A stretch of 52,263 nt of DNA from Candidatus Margulisiibacteriota bacterium (GCA_009691415.1 SICP01000009.1:1-52263); one strand, 5' to 3'; counted from the first letter of the stretch, positions 25,272-34,961 are shown. The notes: a model not told the origin generated them from the sequence alone. Made by a program: numbers and translations.

Positions 25272-25302
25272 CGCTCCACAGGGTTAGCTACGCCTTCTTC
25301 TC

Positions 25303-25352
25303 TAAATTCTCACAAAAAATAGTGAGAATTTAATCAAATCTGTGGATAACTT
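25303..25352. repeat. IS-associated hairpin and segment shared with the MITE
   Basis: An 11-bp perfect stem (25303-25313 with 25322-25332) has an 8-nt loop. From 25322 the next 31 nt match the inner part of the MITE-like element (22606-22636) at 29 of 31 positions. This marks the far side of the decayed IS; no clear right terminal repeat remains before the peptidase gene. Confidence 0.7.
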
Positions 25353-25426
25353 TAATGATTTTTACGTATTGTTTGGAAATTTGGCGTAAACTAAACCACA
25401 TGTAGACCAGAAAACAGTGGCCGCTT

Positions 25427-26794
25427 TCACAGGGCTGAAGACGCTAGTATAGCTTGCCCTTTCAGAAGAGATTCTATTTCTGAGATGGTTTTTGGGCAGT
25501 TTTTGCTTAGGTTTTTGCAGCCGGTTTTTGTGATGAGTAGATTGTCTTCGATGCGGATGCCGATGTCGTCTGAGTAGGTTATGCCATTAATGCTTAGGGT
25601 GAAATGGCCGTAAATTCCAGGTTCGTTGGTGATGCAATTTCCTGTGACTAGGGGTGTGTTTCTGTATTCGCGGAAGGGGTCTCCGTCGTGGACTTGCGTG
25701 CCTAGAAGATGGCTGACATTATGGGGTGCTTTTTTGTAGGCGAGTGAGATTTTTCCGCCTTTTTTTGTGATTTGTTTTTTGAGTTCTTGGTTGATAAATG
25801 TCCAGCAGGCTTCGTTGAGCGACTTGATGGTGATGCCGGGTTTGGCTAGTTTTTCGACGAGATCTTGGGCGTCTAGTACGATTTGATAGAGTATTTTTTG
25901 GAGAGGATTGAATGTGCCGGATAGGGGGAGGGTGCGGCTGATGTCGGCATGCATTTGTTGCCAGCGCGCACCAAAATCAAGTAGAAGGAGTTGGGCTTTG
26001 TCGAGAGGATCTGTGTTGCGGGTGTAATGTAAGATGGTGGCGTTTTTGCCTGATGCGACGATGCTTGGGAAACTGAGTCCGAAGTGGCTGTGTGTGAGAA
26101 GTTGGTAGTGTAGGTGTGCTGCAACGTCGGATTCTGTTTTGAAAGCGGACATATTTTGCAGAATGTTTAGGAAGCTTTCGGTTGTTTTTTGGTTGGCGAT
26201 CGAGAGGTTATTTTCGTCTTGCGCGTCTAGTAAGATGCGATCGGGTTGATAGATGGGAGCTATGTTGTAGGGGTGGAATGGTCGTAGCTTTTTTTTGAAA
26301 TCCCAATGAGGGTCTTTGAGTATTTCGCCGTCGGAAGATTCATTCCAAAAGGTGAAGAGTGGTGTTTGATAATAACGTTTTAGGAATGTAGAAAGTTGTC
26401 GTTTGGGGAGGCTATTTTTAAAGCCGGTTTGGGTTTCTATTTCGTGCGCATTTTCTTCGGAGCCCACACCAAATCGTAGGCCTTCCCAAAATTCTTTTTT
26501 GGGATCTTTCTTGTCGATAAATAAAAATTCTTCGTTGGTATGTGGATCAAGGACGAGTGTAATGCCAGTTTGATTGATGCCGGTGAGATAGAGCATGAGT
26601 GGTTCTTGAAAGATGAAGCTGGAGAGCATAGCCCAGTGATGGGGGTGTCCAGGACCGTTTTCGATTCCGGCGAGTACAATGGGATGTCCAATAAGTTTTG
26701 CAAGATGGTCGCGTCTGGCTTTGTAACGGGCTTTTACTTTGGGGCCGAGTCCGTCATCGATAAATATCTGTGCGTAGGGATTGGTTGGTTTCAT
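25427..26794 (-). CDS. pepP: Xaa-Pro aminopeptidase (M24B, PepP type)
   Basis: 455 residues from the ATG at 26794 (MKPTNPYAQI); the frame is open back to 26830 but that extension does not look like family sequence. An N-terminal AMP_N domain (RYKARRDHLAKLIG onward) is followed by the pita-bread metallopeptidase with its dinuclear metal ligands: Asp in LLLDFGARW, Asp in HADISRTLP, His in HNVSHLLGTQVHD, Glu in NEPGIYG, and Glu in GIRIEDNLLIT. It removes N-terminal residues preceding proline. It is divergent from thyA with a 59-bp spacer and ends next to the IS scar. Confidence 0.93.
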   Translation of the reverse strand: MKPTNPYAQIFIDDGLGPKVKARYKARRDHLAKLIGHPIVLAGIENGPGHPHHWAMLSSFIFQEPLMLYLTGINQTGITLVLDPHTNEEFLFIDKKDPKKEFWEGLRFGVGSEENAHEIETQTGFKNSLPKRQLSTFLKRYYQTPLFTFWNESSDGEILKDPHWDFKKKLRPFHPYNIAPIYQPDRILLDAQDENNLSIANQKTTESFLNILQNMSAFKTESDVAAHLHYQLLTHSHFGLSFPSIVASGKNATILHYTRNTDPLDKAQLLLLDFGARWQQMHADISRTLPLSGTFNPLQKILYQIVLDAQDLVEKLAKPGITIKSLNEACWTFINQELKKQITKKGGKISLAYKKAPHNVSHLLGTQVHDGDPFREYRNTPLVTGNCITNEPGIYGHFTLSINGITYSDDIGIRIEDNLLITKTGCKNLSKNCPKTISEIESLLKGQAILASSAL

Positions 26795-26853
26795 TGATTC
26801 CAGGATAAAGAAGCTATGGTATGAGGTCAAGCGGTATGTTAGAGTTTTTCTCT

Positions 26854-27666
26854 ATGAAATCGTATATGGATTTGGTTCGACATATTTTGGTGAATGGCGA
26901 AAATAAAGTGGATCGGACGGGAACGGGAACGCGGTCTGTTTTTGGGTATCAGTTGCGGCATGATTTGCGGACGGGATTTCCTCTTTTAACCACAAAAAAA
27001 GTTTATTTCAAGAGTATGTTGTATGAGTTGCTTTGGTTTATTAAGGGGGCTACGAATACGCAAGACGGTCTTAATTCGGGGATTTGGGATGCGTGGGCTG
27101 GGCCGAGTGGTGAGTTGGGGCCGGTGTATGGATATCAGTGGCGGAAATGGGATAAATTTACTTGGGATGAGTCGGCTCAGGCCTATCAAAAAACGCATAT
27201 TGATCAGTTGGCGCAGGCCATTGAAACGATTAAAGCCAATCCGTATTCTCGTCGAATTATTGTGAGTGCGTGGAATGTAGCGGATATTGAGCGGATGGTG
27301 TTGCCGCCGTGTCATGCGTTTTTTCAATTTTATGTGACGATAGATGGACATTTGGATTTGCAGTTGTATCAGCGTTCAGCTGATGTTGCTGTGGGCGTTC
27401 CGTTTAATATTGCGAGTTATTCGTTATTGCTTATGATGGTGGCGCAAGAGTGTGGATTGGTGCCTCGGTTTTTTGTGCATACGTTGGGAGATGCTCATAT
27501 TTATCAGACGCATTTGGGTGGGTTGGAAGAGCAATTGACGCGTGAAGAGAAGGGTTTACCAAGTGTGAAGATTGAGAATAAGCCTTTTTTCGAGTTGGAA
27601 TTTGAAGATTTTACTTTGGAAGGGTATGATCCGCATCCGTTTATTCGTTTTCCGATTGCGATTTGA
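26854..27666 (+). CDS. thyA: Thymidylate synthase
   Basis: A 270-residue ThyA that methylates dUMP using methylene-tetrahydrofolate. The catalytic Cys is Cys153 in [12 protein letters not shown]; the phosphate-binding Arg pair is in [13 protein letters not shown]; the opening [12 protein letters not shown] and the C-terminal FPIAI are typical. I start at [10 protein letters not shown] (26854), as in other ThyA proteins; ATGs at 26821 and 26836 are in frame but add non-family residues. No dihydrofolate reductase gene is adjacent, but folC lies 4 kb away in the same folate area. Confidence 0.95.
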   Translation: MKSYMDLVRHILVNGENKVDRTGTGTRSVFGYQLRHDLRTGFPLLTTKKVYFKSMLYELLWFIKGATNTQDGLNSGIWDAWAGPSGELGPVYGYQWRKWDKFTWDESAQAYQKTHIDQLAQAIETIKANPYSRRIIVSAWNVADIERMVLPPCHAFFQFYVTIDGHLDLQLYQRSADVAVGVPFNIASYSLLLMMVAQECGLVPRFFVHTLGDAHIYQTHLGGLEEQLTREEKGLPSVKIENKPFFELEFEDFTLEGYDPHPFIRFPIAI

Positions 27667-27689
27667 GGATGTGAAGTATTTTATTTAAT

Positions 27690-27810
27690 GCCCCGTCACT
27701 TCGTGCCACCCCTCTACTAGAGGGGAATTTTTGGAGACTCATTGTTGTTACATTCCTCTTCTGTGAAGGGGTGGATCACCGTAGCTTTAGCGTAGGTGAG
27801 ACAGGGTAGT
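27690..27810. repeat. Palindromic repeat element between convergent genes
   Basis: The spacer between thyA and the Pif1-like gene holds a 17-bp perfect palindrome, CCCCTCTACTAGAGGGG (27709-27725), and a weaker one around 27755-27771. The flanks (GCCCCGTCAC on the left, GTGAGACAGGG on the right) are also roughly complementary, so the whole 120 bp could fold into a cruciform. It looks like a dispersed REP/MITE-type unit and may serve as a two-way terminator. No coding sequence is seen here. Confidence 0.6.
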
Positions 27811-27851
27811 TAAGTAGGGAATCGTATCTTTTGTGAGAGAGATGGGGTGAT

Positions 27852-29144
27852 TTATTTGTTGTCTATAAACTCTTTAACTCGTTCATCCACAAAAATATGA
27901 GACCCTTTTAATGGGTAAGTAAGTACGAGGCCTTCTAAGCTTCTGCATCGGCTGAGTGCAACGTAGGTTTGGCCGGAGGCGAAGGCGCCAGCGGAGAGGT
28001 CGATCATGACTTTGTCGAATGTTTTTCCTTGGCTTTTATGTATGGTCATTGCCCAGGCGAGTTTGAGGGGGTATTGGGTGAATTCGCCGATTTTTTCTTG
28101 GGCGACGGTTTTTTTCTCGGTATCAAATTTGTATTTGTAGAGTTCCCAGGTGTGTGTGGTGACGTAGACGTGTGTGCCGGTTTTGAGTTCTACTTCGATG
28201 ACGGCTACTTCAGAGTCCTGATCAATTGCGCAAATAGTTCCGATGCTGCCGTTGACCCAGCGGAAGCTGCTGTCGTTGTTTAAAAACATGACTTGGGCGC
28301 CTATTTTGAACTGAACTTCTAGTTCTGCGGGGGCGTATTTTGATTCAAATTCTTTGGATAGCTTGGCTTGTTTTGAGAAGGTTTCTCCGTCTAAAGTTTC
28401 TAGTTTTTTTCGATTAAACACTTCGGCTTTTTGGTTGGTGGTGGTGAGTAAGACGAATCCTTCTTTCCATTTGAATGTGGGGTTATAACATTTTTGATTG
28501 AAGACTTTTAGATTGTGTTGGGTGAGGGTGTTGTTGCGAATGTGGGTTAGACATTCGATAAAGAGAGGATCTTGTTGTCGAAAGACGCGCTCCATTTCTA
28601 TTTTTTTGCAGTCAAAAAGGGGGTTGTTCATGACGTGAGAAGAGAAGAAATAGGGCGTGTCATATAAGTCATCGAAATACTGTTTTTCGTCTCGGGTGAT
28701 GATGGGGGGTAGTTGCATGAGATCGCCAATGAGGATGACTTGTTTGCCGCCAAAGGGTTCTGTGGTTTTGCAGACGGTTCTTAGAAAGATGTCTACGCAG
28801 TCAAATAGGTCGGCTCTAACCATGGAGATCTCATCGATGATGAGGGTTTCTATGGCTTCATACAGGTCCGTTTTTTTGATTTTTGAGGCGGCTCTTAGAG
28901 CGCTTTCGGGTGTGACGGTGGTGCCAAATCGAAAAAAGGAATGGATGGTTTCGCCTTTGACATTTAAAGCCGCGACGCCGGTTGGGGCGAGTATAACCGT
29001 TTTTTTTTGGGTTCGTGATCTAAAGTGTGTGAGTAGGGTGGATTTTCCGGTACCTGCTCGACCAGTTAGAAAGAGAGACTCTTTCGTTTTTTCCATAATT
29101 TCTAAAATCCGGAGTAGTTCGGGTGTCCATTCTAGGGTTGTCAT
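27852..29144 (-). CDS. Pif1/RecD-like helicase
   Basis: A 430-residue superfamily 1B helicase. Walker A is GRAGTGKST (28-36); motif II is LIIDEISMV; the GDLMQLPPI motif III and the C-terminal AMTIHKSQGKTF, with YVALSRCRSLEGL as motif VI, are those of the Pif1 group. Bacterial Pif1 proteins unwind DNA and G-quadruplexes and help replication. The protein is compact, with no extra N-terminal domain. It begins 4 nt after ftsI, so it probably ends the folC-ftsL-ftsI transcript. Confidence 0.9.
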   Translation of the reverse strand: MTTLEWTPELLRILEIMEKTKESLFLTGRAGTGKSTLLTHFRSRTQKKTVILAPTGVAALNVKGETIHSFFRFGTTVTPESALRAASKIKKTDLYEAIETLIIDEISMVRADLFDCVDIFLRTVCKTTEPFGGKQVILIGDLMQLPPIITRDEKQYFDDLYDTPYFFSSHVMNNPLFDCKKIEMERVFRQQDPLFIECLTHIRNNTLTQHNLKVFNQKCYNPTFKWKEGFVLLTTTNQKAEVFNRKKLETLDGETFSKQAKLSKEFESKYAPAELEVQFKIGAQVMFLNNDSSFRWVNGSIGTICAIDQDSEVAVIEVELKTGTHVYVTTHTWELYKYKFDTEKKTVAQEKIGEFTQYPLKLAWAMTIHKSQGKTFDKVMIDLSAGAFASGQTYVALSRCRSLEGLVLTYPLKGSHIFVDERVKEFIDNK

Positions 29145-29148
29145 TTGA

Positions 29149-30870
29149 TTAGGGTTTTTTAGTAGTTAAGTTTTGTGATGGGGTATAACTCGGAGGAATG
29201 TTGTAGTGGTCGATGAGGGATTTGGTGATGTCTCGAAAGGCTGGTCCCGCAACGCTGGCGCCGTAGATGCTTGTTCTTGGGGAATCGATAGAGACGAGAA
29301 CAAGAAAACGTGGTTTTTCTGCGGGGAAGAAGCCGATGAATGAGGCGACGTATCGTCCCATTTCATAGCCGTGTTCGCCTGATTTTTGAGCGGTTCCGGT
29401 TTTTCCGGCAATTTTGTATCCGTCTATTTTTGTGACCATTCCTGTGCCGCGATCTACAGTTTCGGTCATGATTTTTGTGACCATTTTGGACGTTTTACTA
29501 CTGATGAGACGTTGGGGGCTGGCCTTGATGGGGCTTCGGAGTGTTTTTTCCTCATTGTCAGTGATGTATTTGACGATGTGGGGCTCGACTAGGACACCGT
29601 CGTTTGCAATGCTTGCGACAGCACGTGCGATTTGTATGGGGGTAACGGCGACGCCTTGTCCAAAGGCCATGATGGAAAGATCTAGTCCGCTCCAATTTTT
29701 GAGATGTCTAAACATGCCTTGAGATTCTCCGGGAAGTTCTATGCCGGTTTTGTTGCCAATGCCGAATGCTTTGATGTAGGCATATAATTTTTCTTTGCCC
29801 AGTTTTTGTGCGAGTAATGCCGTGCCGACGTTGAGGGATTCTTCGATAATTTGTGTGACGGTTTTCTGATTGCTTTCTCCCAGGGGTCGATGGTGGGCTT
29901 CTTTGATGGTGTGGTTATAGAGGGTGAGCGTTTCGGGAACGGTGAGGACGGTGTCGGGTTTGACGAGGCCTTCGTTTAAGACGGCGGAGACGGTGATGAG
30001 CTTGAATATGGAGCCTGGTTCATAAACATCGCTGACGCTGCTATTTTTTCTTGTGCCGATGGCATTTTCTTTCCAGCTGTTGGCGTTGAAATCTGGATAG
30101 TCGGACATGGCAAGGATGTCTCCTGTTTTAATGTCGATGACGATGGCCGAACCTTTATCTGCTCTGTTTTTGACGACGTTTTCTTTGAGGTATTTTTGTG
30201 TGACATATTGGACATAGTAATCGAGTGTAGTGATGATGTGATTGCCGTCGTAGGGGTGTTGTAGAGTTTCTAGTTTTCCTGTGACGAGCCTGTTTCGTCT
30301 AGCGTCGCCCTCAAACGCAATTTTTCCTGGAGTGCCCTTTAGGAGTTTGTCGTAGTAGTGTTCGAGTCCACCGAGGCCTTGGTTGTCGCTGCCAACATAT
30401 CCGAGGATGTCACTGGCTATGTTCTGGAAAGGATAGATACGCTCTTCGTCTTTGACAAAATAGATGCCCTCTAATTTTTCTTTTCTGAGGGCTTGATAGG
30501 TTCCTTTAGTTATTTTCCGTTTGATCCAGACGAAATTCCCTCTGCTTTTTATTTTGGCGTAGAGTTCGTTGTAGGGAATTTCGAGATAGGTGCTGAGGGT
30601 CTGTGCTGTTTTTTCGGGGCCATCTATTTCTTTGCGGTTCATATAGACAGAATAGGCGGTGCGTGTGATGGCAAGCGGTATTTTATTTTGGTCGTAAATG
30701 TTGCCACGATTGGGGTAGATCTGAACAATTTTATTGAGTTCGTTTTCTGATTTTTTTTTGTAAAAAGTGTGGTTTAAAATTTGTAGAAAAGCGAGGCGTG
30801 TGATGAGGATGCAGATAATGAGCGCGAAGCCGAGCTTGTATACGAGTACGCGATTTTTATCGGGCGTCAT
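29149..30870 (-). CDS. ftsI: Division-specific peptidoglycan transpeptidase (PBP3)
   Basis: A 573-residue class B penicillin-binding protein. An N-terminal membrane anchor (LGFALIICILITRLAFLQIL) is followed by the pedestal domain (RGNIYDQNKIPLA) and the transpeptidase domain with Ser287 in the SIFK tetrad (287-290), SLN (345-347) and KTG (490-492). It cross-links septal peptidoglycan. It has no C-terminal PASTA domains. The gene overlaps ftsL by 14 bp, the standard order, but mraZ, mraW and murE are absent; instead folC is upstream and the Pif1-like gene downstream. Confidence 0.95.
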   Translation of the reverse strand: MTPDKNRVLVYKLGFALIICILITRLAFLQILNHTFYKKKSENELNKIVQIYPNRGNIYDQNKIPLAITRTAYSVYMNRKEIDGPEKTAQTLSTYLEIPYNELYAKIKSRGNFVWIKRKITKGTYQALRKEKLEGIYFVKDEERIYPFQNIASDILGYVGSDNQGLGGLEHYYDKLLKGTPGKIAFEGDARRNRLVTGKLETLQHPYDGNHIITTLDYYVQYVTQKYLKENVVKNRADKGSAIVIDIKTGDILAMSDYPDFNANSWKENAIGTRKNSSVSDVYEPGSIFKLITVSAVLNEGLVKPDTVLTVPETLTLYNHTIKEAHHRPLGESNQKTVTQIIEESLNVGTALLAQKLGKEKLYAYIKAFGIGNKTGIELPGESQGMFRHLKNWSGLDLSIMAFGQGVAVTPIQIARAVASIANDGVLVEPHIVKYITDNEEKTLRSPIKASPQRLISSKTSKMVTKIMTETVDRGTGMVTKIDGYKIAGKTGTAQKSGEHGYEMGRYVASFIGFFPAEKPRFLVLVSIDSPRTSIYGASVAGPAFRDITKSLIDHYNIPPSYTPSQNLTTKKP

Positions 30871-31153
30871 TTTTTTTAGGTTGTATGTAGAGGTAGTTTA
30901 TTTCTTTAGGAAGTTCCATATGGAGTTTTTCGGTGGCTATACTTTCAATTTTATCTAATGATGTTTCTGCAAGAATGTGCAAAAGGGCCGTTTTATTTTC
31001 GTCTCTGATAAGTGTGATTTGTTTTTGAGTGTCGAGTATTTTTTTGTTGATGGCTAGTGTTTTTATCGTGACGTTTAAACCCAAAATTGCTAGTAGAGCA
31101 ATGACAACATAGGTCAGAATAAAGCGTCGTATATGTTTGGATTTTTTGTTCAT
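30857..31153 (-). CDS. ftsL: Cell division protein FtsL-like
   Basis: A 98-residue bitopic protein: a basic cytoplasmic start (MNKKSKHIRR), one transmembrane helix (FILTYVVIALLAILGLNVTI), then a periplasmic coiled coil (LAINKKILDTQKQITLIRDE) and a short tail with KIESIATEKLHM, the usual FtsL pattern. FtsL sequences diverge fast, so the call rests on topology, size and the position overlapping ftsI by 14 bp. It also overlaps folC by 4 bp (ATGA). Confidence 0.85.
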   Translation of the reverse strand: MNKKSKHIRRFILTYVVIALLAILGLNVTIKTLAINKKILDTQKQITLIRDENKTALLHILAETSLDKIESIATEKLHMELPKEINYLYIQPKKNDAR

Positions 31154-32298
31154 GAGATTAGATATAGAGTAACATGGCTAATGAAGTAGATCGAGCCTGT
31201 GAGCACTGGATTTTTGGTTGGGATTTTTTGAATTTCTTGGACATCGATTTCTTGGATTTTGAGATGGGGAACGCGTGTTTGAATTTCTTGGTAAGAATGG
31301 GCTATCTGGGGGTCGAAGCAGCAGTAGTAAATAGCGAGGGCGTGGGGAGCGAGTCGAGAGAGAATTTCGCCTGCATTTTTTGTTTGTAAGATGCTGGTGA
31401 CGAAGGTGAATTTTTGGTTGGGGTAGTGGTGGGTTAGGGTTTGGATGAGGGCGTCGATGCCGTCTGGGTTGTGTGCGGCGTCGATGATCCAGGTTTGACC
31501 GTTAATTTCTTTGCGTTCGAAGCGTCCCCAGATGTGGGCTTTTTGGAAGTTTGGCTTGGTATTTGGGAGTAAGTGATTTAGGGCGGCTTGGGCTAGAGCT
31601 AGGTTTTCTTTTTGGTAGAGGCCTTGCATGTGGAGATTTTTTGGGAGGGTTGATAGCGCGGGAATAATTTGGAGGTTAGGGTGGGCTTTTTTTAGTACGG
31701 CTAGGACGTTTGGGTTTTGTTGGATGGTGAGTGCTGGAATTGGGGGCTTGAGAATACCTGCTTTTTCGGCGGCGATTTCTTCGATCGTGTTGCCGAGTAT
31801 GGCTTCATGATCTAGGCCTATTTTGGTGATGATGGAGAGGATGGGTGAGACGACGTTGGTGGCGTCAAGTCTGCCGCCGAGGCCGGTTTCGATGATGCAG
31901 TAGTCTGGATTTTTTTCTTGGAAATAGAGAAATGCCATGAGGGTTAATACTTCGAATTCTGTAGAGAGACTGGAGACGCAAGATATTGCGTCTGTACAGA
32001 GGCGTTTGAAATTGGGGGTGGATATAGGAGAATTGTTAATTTGGATGCGTTCGCAGTAGGAATGGATGTGGGGGGAGGTGTATGTGCCGACGGTGTAGCC
32101 TAGGTCTTGTAGCGCAGCGGCGATAAAGGTGAGGGTGGAGCCTTTGCCGTTGGTGCCGGCGATGTGGATGATGTTGTTGAGTGAGTGGTGTGGGTTGCCG
32201 AAAGAGGCGAGGGTTTTTTGGAAGTTGGATAGGTCGTAGTTAATGCCTTTTTGGTAGGCGAGGGTTTGGAGGAGATGGGTAGGAAGTTGTGAAGGCAT
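31150..32298 (-). CDS. folC: Folylpolyglutamate synthase / dihydrofolate synthase
   Basis: A 382-residue Mur-ligase-like enzyme that adds glutamate to folates and may also make dihydrofolate. The P-loop is HIAGTNGKGSTLTF; the omega-loop region is GTYTSPHIHSYCERIQIN; CIIETGLGGRLDATN and IDAAHNPDGIDAL are typical FolC motifs. A TATAAT hexamer lies 14 nt upstream of the ATG with no Shine-Dalgarno sequence. It heads an overlapping run with ftsL and ftsI and is divergent from valS. Confidence 0.93.
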   Translation of the reverse strand: MPSQLPTHLLQTLAYQKGINYDLSNFQKTLASFGNPHHSLNNIIHIAGTNGKGSTLTFIAAALQDLGYTVGTYTSPHIHSYCERIQINNSPISTPNFKRLCTDAISCVSSLSTEFEVLTLMAFLYFQEKNPDYCIIETGLGGRLDATNVVSPILSIITKIGLDHEAILGNTIEEIAAEKAGILKPPIPALTIQQNPNVLAVLKKAHPNLQIIPALSTLPKNLHMQGLYQKENLALAQAALNHLLPNTKPNFQKAHIWGRFERKEINGQTWIIDAAHNPDGIDALIQTLTHHYPNQKFTFVTSILQTKNAGEILSRLAPHALAIYYCCFDPQIAHSYQEIQTRVPHLKIQEIDVQEIQKIPTKNPVLTGSIYFISHVTLYLIS

Positions 32299-32402
32299 GG
32301 TTATGTCTTTGCATTATATTCTGAAATCGCTTTTTATTTGAAGAAATTACTTAGTCGCAATAAGATGACGTATCAATTTTTGAGTTGAAGAGGATTATTG
32401 TT

Positions 32403-34961
32403 ATGATTGAATTACCAGCACGGTATGAACATGGTTCGATTGAAAAAAAATGGCAACAGGTTTGGGATGAGTCTGAAGTATATAAATGGGACTCGAGTGC
32501 CGATCGTGAGAATACGTTTTCGGTAGATACGCCGCCCCCGACTGTATCTGGATCGTTGCATGTGGGACACGTATTTAGTTATACGCAGACGGATGTGTTG
32601 GCGCGTTATCAACGCATGTGTGGAAAGTCTGTTTTTTATCCGATGGGTTGGGATGACAATGGGTTGCCGACAGAGCGTCGGGTGCAGAATGTGTTTGGTA
32701 TTACGTGCGATCCGACGTTGGCTTATGACGCGGCTTGGGCGCCTGAGAAGCGCGTGAAAGATGGCCCGCTGTTGCCGGTGTCTCGCCGTAATTTTATTGA
32801 TGCATGTCGGTTGTTGACGGCGGAAGATGAGCAGGCGTTTGAATCGATGTGGCGTCAGTTGGGATTGTCGGTGGATTGGTCGTTGCAGTATGCGACGATT
32901 GATCGGCATTGTCAGCGTGTAAGTCAGTATTCGTTTTTGGAAATGGCGAAGAAGGGTTATGTCTATCAAGTGGAATCTCCGACGATGTGGGATGTGGATT
33001 TTCGGACTGCTGTTGCACAGGCTGAAGTAGAAGATCGGCCACGTCCTGGCGCGTATCATCATGTGCAGTTTCTCGTGGAACACGGTGGTTCTTTTACGAT
33101 TGTGACGACGCGTCCAGAATTGTTGCCGGCGTGTATTGCGGTGGTGGCGCATCCGGATGATGCGAGATATAAAGACTTGTTTGGAAAATTTGCGATTACG
33201 CCGTTGTTTGGTGCACGTGTTCCGATTATGGCATCGACGCATGCAGATCCTGAGAAGGGTAGCGGGATTTTGATGGTATGTACGTTTGGAGATGCATCAG
33301 ACGTGGCGTGGTGGAAACAGCAGTCGTTGCCTATTAAGCAAGTGATTGGGGCCAATGGTCGACTAGTGCCCGTTGATTTTACGAAAGCACCGTTTGAGAG
33401 TGTAGACGCAGAAACGGCTGCCAAATGGTATGCGCCATTGGAAGGGCTTCGTGTAAAGCAAGCGCAGACAAAAATTGCAGAATTGTTGGTGGAATCTGGC
33501 GCGATGAGCCAGCCTTTGGAGATTATTGAGCATCCTGTTAAGTTTTATGAAAAGGGTGATTCTCCGCTGGAGTTTATGAAGACGCGTCAGTGGTTTGTAC
33601 GGATTTTGGAGCACAAAGAAGCGCTTGTGAAACAGGGCGATAAGATTGAATGGCATCCTAGTTTTATGAAGGCTCGATATCAGAATTGGGTAGAGGGATT
33701 AAACCAAGATTGGTGTATTAGTCGTCAGCGGTTTTTTGGGGTGTCGTTTCCTGTTTGGTACCCGATGGATGCGTTGGGAAATCCGGATTATGCGAAGCCA
33801 ATTTTTGCGCGTGAAGACCAGCTTCCCGTGGATCCGATGTCCGATGTTCCCGATGGATTTACGGAAGCGCAACGTGGGAAACCCAATGGATTTATGGGTG
33901 ACCCTGATGTGATGGACACGTGGGCGACGTCGTCGTTGACGCCTCAGATAGCGAGTCAGTGGCCGAATAATGATCGTCATGCCAAAATTTTCCCGATGGA
34001 TATTCGTCCGCAATCGCATGAAATTATTCGGACGTGGGCATTTTATACGATAACAAAAGCGTGGATGCATCATCAGGAAATTCCTTGGAAACATGTGGTG
34101 ATTAGTGGTTGGGTTTTGGATCCGGACCGCAAGAAAATGAGTAAGTCGAAAGGCAATGTAGTGACGCCAAATGCACTTTTAGATCAATATTCGTCGGATG
34201 CCGTGAGATATTGGGCGACTCGGGCGCGACTTGGTGTGGATACGGCGTTTGAAGAAACGATTTTTCAGATGGGCCAAAAGCTTGCGACGAAGTTGTTTAA
34301 TGCGAGTAAGTTTGTGATGTTGCAGTTGGGAGATGAAAAGCCTACTGCAGATCAGATTACGCAGCCGGTGGATGTGTCGTATTTGCAGAAAATAAAAGGG
34401 TTAGCTGATCGTGCAACAACATTGTTTAATGCGCTGGATTATGCTGGTGCCTTAGAGGCTGCGGAAGCCGCTTTTTGGACTTTTTGCGATCACTATATTG
34501 AGCTTGTAAAGATACGCGCGTATAGAGAAGAGGACGACGTAAAGCGTATGTCTGCACTAGCTACGTTGCAGGAAGCTTTGAAGACGTTTTTGTGTTTATT
34601 CGCACCGTTTTTGCCGTATGTAACGGAAGAGATTTGGTCGTGGCGATTTAGTAATGGAAAATCACTACATAAAACATCTTGGCCTACCTATTCTGACTAT
34701 GATGGAGGTTTTCATCCTACTTATTCTCTGGTTTTTGATTCTGCAATGATTGCCATGGCTAAGATTCGAGGCACTAAATCTGACCATAAGCAAAGTTTGA
34801 AATGTCCTGTAAAACGTCTGGTTATTCATAATAATGATCAAAAAATGTTGGATTATTATAAGTTTGCTAAATCTGATATTTGTTTTGCTGGAGTGGTGGC
34901 TCCGGAAGATTGTTTTTTTGAGCTCCGAGATGGAGAGCCGGGGATAGAAGTCGTTTTATGA
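32403..34961 (+). CDS. valS: Valyl-tRNA synthetase (archaeal/Rickettsia-like type)
   Basis: 852 residues from the ATG at 32403, which has GAGG 8 nt upstream; a TTG at 32385 is in frame but not needed. The class Ia motifs are HVGH (53-56) in SGSLHVGHVFSYTQTD and KMSKS (578-582). GWDDNGLPTERR and RRNFIDAC match the type found in archaea, Rickettsiales and some other lineages, rather than the usual bacterial GWDHAGIAT type, which also has a longer C-terminal coiled coil. The CP1 editing domain (TTRPELLPACIAVVAHP) is present. It overlaps the next gene by 4 nt. Confidence 0.95.
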   Translation: MIELPARYEHGSIEKKWQQVWDESEVYKWDSSADRENTFSVDTPPPTVSGSLHVGHVFSYTQTDVLARYQRMCGKSVFYPMGWDDNGLPTERRVQNVFGITCDPTLAYDAAWAPEKRVKDGPLLPVSRRNFIDACRLLTAEDEQAFESMWRQLGLSVDWSLQYATIDRHCQRVSQYSFLEMAKKGYVYQVESPTMWDVDFRTAVAQAEVEDRPRPGAYHHVQFLVEHGGSFTIVTTRPELLPACIAVVAHPDDARYKDLFGKFAITPLFGARVPIMASTHADPEKGSGILMVCTFGDASDVAWWKQQSLPIKQVIGANGRLVPVDFTKAPFESVDAETAAKWYAPLEGLRVKQAQTKIAELLVESGAMSQPLEIIEHPVKFYEKGDSPLEFMKTRQWFVRILEHKEALVKQGDKIEWHPSFMKARYQNWVEGLNQDWCISRQRFFGVSFPVWYPMDALGNPDYAKPIFAREDQLPVDPMSDVPDGFTEAQRGKPNGFMGDPDVMDTWATSSLTPQIASQWPNNDRHAKIFPMDIRPQSHEIIRTWAFYTITKAWMHHQEIPWKHVVISGWVLDPDRKKMSKSKGNVVTPNALLDQYSSDAVRYWATRARLGVDTAFEETIFQMGQKLATKLFNASKFVMLQLGDEKPTADQITQPVDVSYLQKIKGLADRATTLFNALDYAGALEAAEAAFWTFCDHYIELVKIRAYREEDDVKRMSALATLQEALKTFLCLFAPFLPYVTEEIWSWRFSNGKSLHKTSWPTYSDYDGGFHPTYSLVFDSAMIAMAKIRGTKSDHKQSLKCPVKRLVIHNNDQKMLDYYKFAKSDICFAGVVAPEDCFFELRDGEPGIEVVL

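Noticed and set aside
25341-25349. TGTGGATAA, the complement of a consensus DnaA box
   Set aside because: It is a single copy within an IS-derived segment, and the matching MITE copy has a mismatch. There is no cluster of boxes or dnaA/dnaN gene, so no origin is claimed.
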